17,969 nt of DNA from Acidimicrobiales bacterium (GTDB lineage: Bacteria > Actinomycetota > Acidimicrobiia > Acidimicrobiales > SZUA-35). The notes under the pieces were generated by a model, which searched no databases, was not told where the DNA came from, and saw nothing but the letters and a program-made list of their open reading frames with translations. Of this stretch, positions 1 to 6,484 are shown one piece after another. Position 1 is the stretch's first letter; each line of letters starts with the position of its first letter. The stretch lies in NCBI GenBank assembly GCA_013003325.1, contig JABDJU010000081.1, positions 1 through 17,969 of the forward strand, read 5' to 3'. The translations under genes were made by a program, and so were the position numbers.

Positions 1-75
1 CAGCGTGAGCCCTTGCCCTCACCCCCGAGCCACCATGATCGACCTGCAGTCGCCGCCCCACAGGAGTACCAAGAA

Positions 76-1539
76 ATGACTATGACCGAATCGTCCACCA
101 ACCTCGCCCAGGGTCGCGTGGTCGGCATCGCCGGCCCCGTGGTCGACGTGGAATTCCCTCGTGGCGAGCTTCCCGAGATCAACGACGCGGTCGAGTTCGA
201 TGTCGAGATCGATGGCGAGACCAACGTGGTCATGGCCGAGGTCGCCCAGCACCTCGGCGGCGGTCGCGTGCGTGCGGTCGCCCTCAAGCCGACCGACGGG
301 CTGCGCCGTGGCCAGCCGGTCCGCAACACCGGGGGCGGTATCACCGTCCCGGTCGGCGATGTGACCCTCGGTCACATCTGGAACGTGATCGGCGAACCGC
401 TCGACGTTCCTGCCGACAGCCTCGATATCACCGAACGCTGGGAGATCCACCGAGACCCTCCCGCCTTTCACACGCTCGAGCCCACCAAGCAGGTGCTCGA
501 AACCGGCATCAAGGTGATCGACTTGCTCACCCCGTATCTCCAAGGCGGAAAAATCGGCCTGTTCGGAGGCGCCGGTGTGGGCAAGACCGTGCTCATTCAG
601 GAGATGATCACCCGTGTGGCCACCAACCACGGTGGTGTGTCGGTGTTCGCCGGCGTGGGGGAGCGGACCCGCGAGGGGACCGATCTGTTCCTCGAGATGG
701 GAGAGACCATGATGGGCGACGGTGTAACGCCGGTTCTGGCCAAAGCCGCCCTGTGTTTTGGCCAGATGGACGAGCCCCCCGGCGTCCGCCTCCGGGTGGC
801 GCTGTCGGCCCTGACGATGGCTGAGTACTTCCGCGATGCGCAAGGTCAGGACGTGCTGTTGTTCGTCGACAACGTGTTCCGCTTCGTCCAGGCCGGGTCC
901 GAGGTTTCGACCCTGCTCGGCCGTATGCCGTCGGCGGTGGGATACCAGCCGACCCTGGCCGACGAGATGGGAACACTTCAGGAGCGCATCACCTCCACCG
1001 GCGGTCACTCGATCACCTCTCTGCAGGCGGTCTACGTGCCGGCCGACGACTACACCGACCCGGCTCCATTCACCACCTTCACCCACCTGGATGCCACCAC
1101 CGAGCTGTCGCGTGACATCGCTGCCCTGGGGATTTACCCGGCGGTGGACCCCCTGGCATCGAGCTCCACGATCCTCGCTCCCGAGGTGGTCGGCGAGCGT
1201 CACTACCGGGTCGCCACCAGGGTGCAGGAGATCCTCCAGCGCTACAAGGAACTGCAAGACATCATCGCCATTCTCGGTCTGGACGAGCTGTCCGAGGAGG
1301 ACCGCGTCACGGTGAACCGGGCTCGCAAGGTGCAGCGCTTCCTTTCCCAGCCCATGTTCGTGGCTCAGGTGTTCACCGGCTTGCCCGGTGTGTTCACCTC
1401 TGTCGAGGAAACCATCGACAGCTTCGAACAGCTCGTCAACGGCGATCTCGACGATCTGCCCGAGCAGGCGTTCCTCAACGTGGGTGGCGCCGACAGTGCC
1501 CGTGAGAAGGCCGAACAGCTCCGCAAGAGCGTCGGGTAG
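76..1539 (+). CDS. atpD: F1Fo ATP synthase subunit beta (AtpD)
   Basis: This is the catalytic beta subunit of the F1 sector, which makes ATP from ADP and phosphate on the cytoplasmic face of the membrane. The product is 487 aa, normal for the family. The P-loop GGAGVGKT is at residues 164-171, the Walker B stretch with the FVDNVFRF sequence follows, and the DELSEED rotor-contact motif is intact at 403-409. The ATG at 76 is chosen because AGGAG at 62-66 lies 9 nt upstream and the protein start then matches the family; a second ATG is at 82. An in-frame upstream extension to position 13 has no family-like sequence. atpC follows within 15 nt, so this is the 3' end of the atp operon, whose earlier genes lie left of the window. 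Identification is essentially certain. Confidence 0.98.
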   Translation: MTMTESSTNLAQGRVVGIAGPVVDVEFPRGELPEINDAVEFDVEIDGETNVVMAEVAQHLGGGRVRAVALKPTDGLRRGQPVRNTGGGITVPVGDVTLGHIWNVIGEPLDVPADSLDITERWEIHRDPPAFHTLEPTKQVLETGIKVIDLLTPYLQGGKIGLFGGAGVGKTVLIQEMITRVATNHGGVSVFAGVGERTREGTDLFLEMGETMMGDGVTPVLAKAALCFGQMDEPPGVRLRVALSALTMAEYFRDAQGQDVLLFVDNVFRFVQAGSEVSTLLGRMPSAVGYQPTLADEMGTLQERITSTGGHSITSLQAVYVPADDYTDPAPFTTFTHLDATTELSRDIAALGIYPAVDPLASSSTILAPEVVGERHYRVATRVQEILQRYKELQDIIAILGLDELSEEDRVTVNRARKVQRFLSQPMFVAQVFTGLPGVFTSVEETIDSFEQLVNGDLDDLPEQAFLNVGGADSAREKAEQLRKSVG

Positions 1540-1551
1540 TTGGCCGTGGCG

Positions 1552-1944
1552 ATGATCGTCGAGTTCGTTTCACCCGAATCGCTGCTGTATTCAGGTGAGG
1601 GAGCCATGGTTATGGCGCGGACTCGGGGTGGGGGCGACATCGCCTTCATGGCCGGGCACGAACCCTTCATCGGTTCGCTGCAAACCGGCGAGGTCAAGGT
1701 CACCGAGGCCAACGGTGAGATGAAATCGTTTGCCGTGCGCAGCGGGTTCGTGAGCGTAACGGGCGAGAAGGTCACCGTGCTGTCCGATCTTGCCATGCCC
1801 GCAGGCGATATCGACGTTGCCGCCGCTCAGGCCGATCTGGCCGATGCCGAATCCCGGCTCGGCGTCGATGAGCTCGACGCCTTCGCACTCTCGGACAAGC
1901 GCTGGGCAGAGGTCCGGCTGACAATGGCCGGAGCTGAAGTCTGA
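1552..1944 (+). CDS. atpC: F1Fo ATP synthase subunit epsilon (AtpC)
   Basis: This is the epsilon subunit of the F1 central stalk, which couples rotation and can inhibit ATP hydrolysis. The product is about 130 aa. The N-terminal beta-sandwich begins with the typical VEFVSPESLLYSGE stretch and includes GDIAFMAGHEPFIGSL, the family's usual GxxGxxxxHxPxxxxL region. A short C-terminal helical part (AAAQADLADAESRLG) follows. The start is uncertain: in-frame TTG 1540, GTG 1546 and ATG 1552 all lie just after the atpD stop, and none has a good Shine-Dalgarno. ATG 1552 is chosen because it begins directly at the conserved strand. Translation is probably coupled to atpD. No convincing terminator was seen after the stop. 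Confidence 0.93.
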   Translation: MIVEFVSPESLLYSGEGAMVMARTRGGGDIAFMAGHEPFIGSLQTGEVKVTEANGEMKSFAVRSGFVSVTGEKVTVLSDLAMPAGDIDVAAAQADLADAESRLGVDELDAFALSDKRWAEVRLTMAGAEV

Positions 1945-2006
1945 TCGCACGGGCCACGGTCGCCCTGTCGGTCAGCCGTACTGATTATTAGCGCCGTAGA
2001 GCTTTA

Positions 2007-2034
2007 GTGACCCGCTCGACGGTCCGAGTAGGTT
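2007..2034 (+). promoter_or_regulatory. Putative leaderless promoter of glpX
   Basis: The hexamer TAGGTT (2029-2034) fits the TANNNT -10 form. GTGACC (2007-2012), close to the TTGACN -35 form, lies 16 nt upstream of it. Transcription would begin about 7 nt after the hexamer, almost at the ATG at 2043, giving a leaderless mRNA. This is the only one of the window's leaderless-type promoters with a fair -35 match. Confidence 0.55.
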
Positions 2035-2042
2035 GTATGGAC

Positions 2043-3038
2043 ATGAGCGAAGCCCGGATGTCCCCCGAGCGCAACCTGGCCCTGGAGCTGGTGCGCACTA
2101 CCGAGGCCGCCGCGATGGCAGGAGCGCGATTGCTCGGCCGCGGCGACAAGCTTGCCGCCGACCAGGCCGCGGTCGATGCGATGCGACATGTGCTCAACGG
2201 CGTCGAGATGTACGGAACGGTGATCATCGGAGAGGGTGAAAAGGACGAAGCCCCGATGCTCTACAACGGCGAGGTCGTGGGCACCGGCGAGCCGCCCCAC
2301 TGCGACATAGCGGTCGACCCGATCGACGGAACCACCCTCACCGCCGAGGGGCGAGCCGGAGCGATCGCGGTCATCGCCGCATCAGCGGCCGGAACGATGT
2401 ACAACCCCGGGTCGGCGGTCTACATGGAGAAGATCGCCGTGGGGCCCAGCGGTGCCGGGATCGTCGACATTCGGCTCCCGGTCAAACGCAACATCACCGC
2501 CCTGGCCAAAGCCAAGCAAGTCGAGGTCTCCGACATCACTGTCGTCGTGCTCGACCGGCCCCGACACACCGAACTCATCGGCGAGATCCGCGACGCCGGC
2601 GCACGGATCCGCCTCATCCCCGACGGCGATGTGGCGGGAGCTATCGCCTGCGCCATGCCGAACAGCGGAGTCGACATCTTGCTGGGGATCGGTGGTACGC
2701 CGGAGGGCGTCATCACCGCCGCCGCCCTCAAGTGCATGGGCGGCGATCTGCAGGGGCGGCTGTGGCCCCGCGACGACGAAGAACGTGAGGTACTGCTCGG
2801 CGAGGGTAAAGATCCGACCCAGATCCTTGGCCTCGACGACCTCATCGCAACCGAGAACTGTTTCTTCGCAGCGACCGGGATCACCACGGGCGATCTGATG
2901 CGGGGCGTCACCTATACCCCTGGTGGTATCACGACCCACAGCATGGTGACGCGGGGGCGCTCCGGCACTGTCCGCATGATCGAAGCGCACCACCAGAGCG
3001 CCAAGCTCAAGAAGATCGCGCCCATCGGCTACACCTAG
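2043..3038 (+). CDS. glpX: Class II fructose-1,6-bisphosphatase (GlpX)
   Basis: The enzyme hydrolyses fructose 1,6-bisphosphate to fructose 6-phosphate in gluconeogenesis, using divalent metal. The 331-aa product matches actinobacterial GlpX throughout: PERNLALELVR near the start, GEGEKD at 63-68 and DPIDGTT at 92-98 (metal and phosphate ligands), then DGDVAGAI, IGGTPEGVITAAALKCMGG and the C-terminal SGTVRMIEAHH. In my memory M. tuberculosis GlpX aligns over nearly its whole length. In-frame starts also exist at GTG 2007 and ATG 2037. ATG 2043 is preferred because it sits 8 nt after a -10 hexamer, and the only AGG is 10 nt upstream of it. The gene is monocistronic: its stop overlaps the stop of the convergent small gene on the other strand. 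Confidence 0.96.
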   Translation: MSEARMSPERNLALELVRTTEAAAMAGARLLGRGDKLAADQAAVDAMRHVLNGVEMYGTVIIGEGEKDEAPMLYNGEVVGTGEPPHCDIAVDPIDGTTLTAEGRAGAIAVIAASAAGTMYNPGSAVYMEKIAVGPSGAGIVDIRLPVKRNITALAKAKQVEVSDITVVVLDRPRHTELIGEIRDAGARIRLIPDGDVAGAIACAMPNSGVDILLGIGGTPEGVITAAALKCMGGDLQGRLWPRDDEEREVLLGEGKDPTQILGLDDLIATENCFFAATGITTGDLMRGVTYTPGGITTHSMVTRGRSGTVRMIEAHHQSAKLKKIAPIGYT

Positions 3039-3214
3039 TCGCCCCGGCCGGTAGCGCCGATTCCGCCGCGGGACCGAAGTGCCGAGGCCAACGCCACGCT
3101 CGCCACGATCCCGATACCCACGGTGGCCCAGAAGGCCACGTCTTTGGATTCATCGCCGCGCTCGAGCAGCACCGCTGCTACGAACACGATCCCGATCATG
3201 GCATTGAGCTTCAC
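3035..3214 (-). CDS. Small two-TM membrane protein, hypothetical
   Basis: This short minus-strand frame is not obvious from length alone. It encodes 59 aa, starting VKLNAMIGIVFVAAVLLERG and ending in GGIGATGRGD. Two hydrophobic segments (about residues 5-16 and 27-42) are separated by a charged loop (ERGDESKD), and basic and glycine residues close the protein. GTG 3214 is chosen because CATACT (3226-3221), a weak -10-like hexamer, lies 6 nt upstream, as in other leaderless genes here. ATG 3199 is an alternative start. Its TAG shares the CTAG palindrome with the glpX stop. I do not recognise a named family. The alternating hydrophobic pattern and ordered composition argue for a real gene, but it remains a prediction. 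Confidence 0.6.
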   Translation of the reverse strand: MKLNAMIGIVFVAAVLLERGDESKDVAFWATVGIGIVASVALASALRSRGGIGATGRGD

Positions 3215-3231
3215 CAGGTCAGTATGTCGGT

Positions 3232-3321
3232 TCAGCTGAGTTCGGTGTCGGACACGCAGAACTCATTGCCCTCGGGGTCAAGCAGCGGGGTCCACCGGGT
3301 CCTTGGATTCTCGGCCCCTAG
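3232..3321 (-). pseudogene. C-terminal remnant of a VOC/glyoxalase-family protein
   Basis: Read on the minus strand, this stretch ends GAENPRTRWTPLLDPEGNEF, then CVSDTELS and a TGA (3234-3232). The run W-T-x-L-x-DPEGNEFCV is the characteristic last strand of glyoxalase/bleomycin-resistance (VOC) proteins, where the Glu commonly binds metal. Only about 28 residues of similarity remain. Further upstream on this strand the DNA is the start of the luciferase-like gene in the opposite orientation, with no VOC sequence. This looks like the tail of a lost gene left after a deletion or replacement whose junction is near 3320-3330. The small membrane-protein gene lies 17 nt downstream and may once have been its neighbour in a transcript. 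Confidence 0.7.
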
Positions 3322-3324
3322 GCT
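3319..3324 (+). promoter_or_regulatory. Putative -10 element of the luciferase-like gene
   Basis: TAGGCT lies exactly 7 nt upstream of the ATG at 3332, and there is no Shine-Dalgarno in between. This fits the leaderless pattern seen repeatedly in this window. No convincing -35 is present. Confidence 0.5.
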
Positions 3325-3331
3325 CTTGTTC

Positions 3332-4333
3332 ATGGCCTCGCTTCCCCTCTCGGTACTCGATCTGGCGATGGTGCGCCACAACGCATCCACCGGAGACGCC
3401 CTGGCCGAGACCCGAGCGGTGGCGCTGGCTGCCGACCGCGGGGGATATCGCCGATTCTGGGTCGCCGAGCATCACAACATGGCCACCGTCGCCAGCACCA
3501 GTCCGGCGGTGCTGATCGCCCATCTCGCAGCGAGGACCGACCGAATCCGTGTCGGCTCAGGCGGCGTCATGCTTCCCAACCACAGCCCTCTCGTGATCGC
3601 CGAGCAGTTCGCCATGCTCGAGGCGCTGTATCCGGGAAGGATCGACCTAGGCATCGGCCGGGCGCCCGGAACCGATCGAGCCACGATGGCTGCGCTGAGG
3701 CGCAACCCCTCCGGCTCAGAAGAAGAAGCCTTTCCACGAGACGTGTTGCACGTGATGAGCATGCTCGGTGATCACCGCAGCGAACACAATCCGCCAGCCC
3801 ACCTTCAGGCCACCCCCCACGCCACGACCACGCCGACCGTCTTTCTGCTGGGATCCAGCGGATTCAGCGCCCAACTGGCCGGGATTCTCGGGCTCGGGTT
3901 CGGGTTCGCCCACCATTTCGAGATGGGAGGCACCCACGAAGCGGCCGAGATCTACCACAACAGCTTTCAACCCTCGCCCGTGCTCGAATCGCCGTACTTG
4001 ATCGTCACCGCCACCACGGTGGTGGGCCCCAGCCAGGAGAAGGCCGAGTGGCTAGCCAGCCCGAGCCGCCTGCGTCGAGCCGGGCTCCGTCGGGGACGAC
4101 TGCTGCCCCTGCTCCCTCCCGACGACGCCCAGAGCCATCCGGAGTTCCCAGGACCGGGACAGGCCTCGGGGCTGGTCGGCACCGTCGATGCCGTCGTCGA
4201 AGGAATGAACGACCTGGCGGAGGCCACCTCGGCGTCGGAGCTCATGCTGTATCCGGTCGCGTACGACGTCGAGGATCGGGTCGCAACGCTCAGCGAAATC
4301 GTGGCGCGGTGGGGTTCGCTCGGCGAGGCCTGA
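3332..4333 (+). CDS. Luciferase-like (LLM class) flavin-dependent oxidoreductase
   Basis: This predicted cytosolic monooxygenase-type enzyme uses reduced flavin (FMN or F420); its substrate cannot be read from sequence. The 333-aa product begins LPLSVLDLAMVRHNAS. It carries FWVAEHHNM, then RIRVGSGGVMLPNHSPLVIA and LEALYPGRIDLGIGRAPGTD, the hallmark blocks of the group 1 luciferase-like family (MsnO8-like). The C-terminal part has GLVGTVDAVVEGMNDL and a plausible final helix. The middle (about residues 235-275) is rich in Arg, Leu and Pro and less typical, but the frame stays open. An in-frame ATG at 3224 would add 36 residues that overlap the VOC remnant and lack family sequence, so ATG 3332 is used. 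The gene is flanked by promoters and is probably monocistronic. Confidence 0.88.
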   Translation: MASLPLSVLDLAMVRHNASTGDALAETRAVALAADRGGYRRFWVAEHHNMATVASTSPAVLIAHLAARTDRIRVGSGGVMLPNHSPLVIAEQFAMLEALYPGRIDLGIGRAPGTDRATMAALRRNPSGSEEEAFPRDVLHVMSMLGDHRSEHNPPAHLQATPHATTTPTVFLLGSSGFSAQLAGILGLGFGFAHHFEMGGTHEAAEIYHNSFQPSPVLESPYLIVTATTVVGPSQEKAEWLASPSRLRRAGLRRGRLLPLLPPDDAQSHPEFPGPGQASGLVGTVDAVVEGMNDLAEATSASELMLYPVAYDVEDRVATLSEIVARWGSLGEA

Positions 4334-4373
4334 GCCGATCCAACCACCAGGAGATTCCCTTCCGGAGACCAAC

Positions 4374-4379
4374 TACGGT
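4374..4379 (+). promoter_or_regulatory. Putative -10 element of ppk2
   Basis: TACGGT lies 6 nt before ATG 4386. The nearest GGAG (4364-4367) is about 18 nt from the start, too far to act as a Shine-Dalgarno, so a leaderless transcript is the better reading. Confidence 0.5.
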
Positions 4380-4385
4380 TGGCCC

Positions 4386-5195
4386 ATGTTTGATATCTCC
4401 AAGCTGCGGGTCGACGGCAAAGTGAAGCTTGACGAGATCGACCCCCAAGACACCACCGAGTGGGATGGTGACCGCGCCGAAGCCGAAGCGCTCACCGTCG
4501 AGTTGAACCAGCGCCTGGAGGCCCTCCAGGAGCTCTTGTACGCCGAAGGCAAACACAAGGTGCTGTTCGTGCTCCAGGCGATGGACGCGGGAGGCAAGGA
4601 CGGCACGATCCGCCACGTGCTCGACGGGGTGAATCCGAGTGGTGTGAAGGTGGCGTCGTTCAAAGCGCCGTCGAAGAAAGAACTGGCCCACGACTACCTC
4701 TGGCGTATTCACGCCCACACGCCGGGCACAGGCGAGATGGTGGTCTTCAACCGCAGCCACTACGAGGACGTGCTCATTGTGAGGGTGCTCGGTCTGGTCC
4801 CCAAGTCGGTGTGGTCCAAGCGCTACGAACACATCGCCAACTTCGAGCAGCTACTTGTCGACGAGGGAACCACGATCATCAAGGTCATGCTTCACATCAG
4901 CAAGGAGGAGCAGCGGGAGCGGCTCCAGGACCGGCTCGACAAACCCCACAAGAACTGGAAGTTCGATCCCGGCGACCTCGTTCATCGCGAACGGTGGGCC
5001 GACTACATGGAAGCGTTTGAGGATGCTCTGGCCAAGACCAGCACCAAAGACGCGCCGTGGTACGTGGTGCCAGCCAATCGCAAGTGGTACCGGAACCTGG
5101 CGATTTCAGAGATTCTGGTACAAACGCTGGAGAGCTTGAACATGGAGTTCCCACCGGCCGCCCCCGACATCGCCGACACGGTGATTCCCGACTGA
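4386..5195 (+). CDS. Polyphosphate kinase 2 family protein (class III-type)
   Basis: PPK2 enzymes transfer phosphate between polyphosphate and nucleotides, and class III members can phosphorylate AMP and ADP. The 269-aa product has the Walker A block QAMDAGGKDGTIRHV (P-loop about 65-74). A second block, VVFNRSHYEDVL (119-130), is the form I associate with class III rather than the FDRSWYNRA form of class I. The conserved ISKEEQRERLQDRLDKPHKNWKF region, RWADYMEAFEDAL, and WYVVPANRKWYRNLAIS follow. Length and order match single-domain PPK2. The gene ends in a TGATG overlap with the hydrolase gene, so the two are probably made together. Family assignment is strong; the direction of the reaction and the preferred nucleotide are not established here. 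Confidence 0.93.
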   Translation: MFDISKLRVDGKVKLDEIDPQDTTEWDGDRAEAEALTVELNQRLEALQELLYAEGKHKVLFVLQAMDAGGKDGTIRHVLDGVNPSGVKVASFKAPSKKELAHDYLWRIHAHTPGTGEMVVFNRSHYEDVLIVRVLGLVPKSVWSKRYEHIANFEQLLVDEGTTIIKVMLHISKEEQRERLQDRLDKPHKNWKFDPGDLVHRERWADYMEAFEDALAKTSTKDAPWYVVPANRKWYRNLAISEILVQTLESLNMEFPPAAPDIADTVIPD

Positions 5196-5770
5196 TGGCG
5201 CTCTCGGGACTGATCCTCTTTCACGGAGCCGGTGGCGACCGGGACCACCCGCTGTTCCTCGCCCTCGAGCAGCAACTCGATGTGCCGATCGGTCGTGTCA
5301 ACTTTCCCTACCGCAAGAAAGGGCCCGGCCGCCGACCGCCCGACCGCATGCCCAAACTGATCAAAGCCGTCAATGAAGCCGTGGGCGAGGCCGTCGAAGA
5401 ATGGGACCTGGTGCCGACCGACCTGGCGATCGGGGGTCGAAGCATGGGAGGCCGCGCCGCCAGCATGGCAATCGCCGAGGGACTGCAGGTGGGCGGCCTG
5501 GTTCTGCTCAGCTATCCGCTGCATCCGCCTGGCAAACCCGAGAACCTCCGCGTCGAGCACCTTTCTGAGCTCGACCTCCCGGTGCTGCTCGTGCAGGGCG
5601 ATCGTGACCCATTTGGAAAGCCCGATGAGTTCATTCCACACCTGAACACGATCCCAGGAACCGTCACCGAGGTCTGGCTGACCGGTCCGCGCTCGGGCCA
5701 CGACCCGAAGAATCGTGAGGGTGAGATCGTGCCTGCGGTTCAGGATTGGATGGCGAATCCAGAGCGCTAG
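5195..5770 (+). CDS. Alpha/beta hydrolase, KANL3/Tex30-like
   Basis: This 191-aa single-domain alpha/beta hydrolase is likely cytosolic. It opens with a short strand followed by LILFHGAGGDRDHPL, the oxyanion-hole region. The nucleophile elbow GGRSMGGR places Ser83 as nucleophile, GDRDPFG supplies an acid (Asp136 or Asp138), and SGHDPK supplies the His (about 169). The RSMGGR elbow and small size resemble the KANL3/Tex30 hydrolase-like family. The substrate is unknown. ATG 5195 overlaps the ppk2 stop by one base (TGATG), and a longer in-frame extension upstream lies inside ppk2 and is not family-like. The stop shares a CTAG palindrome with the convergent J-domain gene. Confidence 0.85.
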   Translation: MALSGLILFHGAGGDRDHPLFLALEQQLDVPIGRVNFPYRKKGPGRRPPDRMPKLIKAVNEAVGEAVEEWDLVPTDLAIGGRSMGGRAASMAIAEGLQVGGLVLLSYPLHPPGKPENLRVEHLSELDLPVLLVQGDRDPFGKPDEFIPHLNTIPGTVTEVWLTGPRSGHDPKNREGEIVPAVQDWMANPER

Positions 5771-6459
5771 AGGAGAATGTCGCGGGCTTGGCCGAGCTCG
5801 GCGATCCGCGCTGCGGCGAGCTGTTCGGCGGCACCGTGGTCGGGGTGGGCATCACGGAGCAACACCCGATAGCGCTTGAGCACGTTGCGCCGCGTGAAGC
5901 CGGGCTCGAGCCCGAGCGTCTCCAGCGCCCACGCAACCGGGTCGTTCCATGCCTTTAGGTCGTCGAGAGAACCGGCCCGGCCGCCCATGATTGCCGAGAT
6001 GAAGCGTTCGTCGACCGGCTGACCCCAGACCAGCGCGGATCGTAGCGACTCGAACACCGGCTCCCGAACCGACGGGGGGAGTTGTCCGGCGGCATAGAGC
6101 GCGCCGAGGGCGTGTTGCACCGGGAGACCTCGCTCGCCTTCGAATTTGAAACTGAGCCCTCCGTGGGCGGCGACGAGGCGGTGGCTGCTGCGGAGCAGGC
6201 CGACGGTGTCGGTCTGGAAACGGTGGCGGACGCGGGGCTGAGGAATGCGGCGGCCGGCGGCGAGATCCTCCAACAGCAAGTAGAGGTGCTCGCGGAGGTC
6301 GGGTTGAACCTCGGGTGCCATCTCGCCGAGAATTCCCGCCAGCAGCAGCCCACCGGCGCCGGGGGCAGGCTCGACGGGGAGGTTCCGCTGGCCCAACGCC
6401 ACCCGACGGGTCGGGGCGATCGGGCGGGAGTGGTAGATCTCCAGCTCGGCGATGATCAC
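5767..6459 (-). CDS. Protein with C-terminal J-domain (DnaJ-like)
   Basis: This 230-aa product has a J-domain only at its C-terminus: ALETLGLEPGFTRRNVLKRY, then the intact HPD at 205-207 and a closing helix ending ARDILL. J-domains stimulate the ATPase of Hsp70 (DnaK), so this protein probably delivers a client or a location to DnaK. The first 170 residues are soluble, partly helical, and match no domain I recognise; there is no G/F region, zinc-finger region or membrane segment. GTG 6459 is chosen because TACCGT lies 7 nt upstream. The MFS gene ends 25 nt upstream on the same strand, so partial co-transcription is possible. The stop overlaps the hydrolase stop by 4 nt. Confidence 0.82.
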   Translation of the reverse strand: MIIAELEIYHSRPIAPTRRVALGQRNLPVEPAPGAGGLLLAGILGEMAPEVQPDLREHLYLLLEDLAAGRRIPQPRVRHRFQTDTVGLLRSSHRLVAAHGGLSFKFEGERGLPVQHALGALYAAGQLPPSVREPVFESLRSALVWGQPVDERFISAIMGGRAGSLDDLKAWNDPVAWALETLGLEPGFTRRNVLKRYRVLLRDAHPDHGAAEQLAAARIAELGQARDILL

Positions 6460-6466
6460 TGCGTCG

Positions 6467-6472
6467 ACGGTA
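6467..6472 (-). promoter_or_regulatory. Putative -10 element of the J-domain gene
   Basis: On the minus strand TACCGT (6472-6467) lies 7 nt before GTG 6459, within the 25-nt gap after the MFS gene. The spacing fits a leaderless transcript. No -35 was recognised. Confidence 0.45.
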
Positions 6473-6484
6473 CCAACCGGCGGC

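Noticed and set aside
5..22. GTGAG...CTCAC inverted repeat before atpD
   Set aside because: Only 5 bp with an 8-nt loop inside an operon, so likely chance.
19..1257. Long minus-strand open frame opposite atpD (412 aa)
   Set aside because: Shadow of a certain gene in GC-rich DNA. The translation is rich in His, Gly and Arg with no recognisable domain.
1945..2006. Possible terminator after atpC
   Set aside because: Only weak, interrupted GC pairings and no T-run, so not enough to call.
2007..2042. GTG 2007 as glpX start
   Set aside because: The GTG falls inside the best -35-like hexamer, and the added residues do not match the family.
5057..5194. Upstream extension of the hydrolase frame
   Set aside because: It lies inside ppk2 in another frame. 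ATG 5195 begins the hydrolase fold and overlaps the ppk2 stop.
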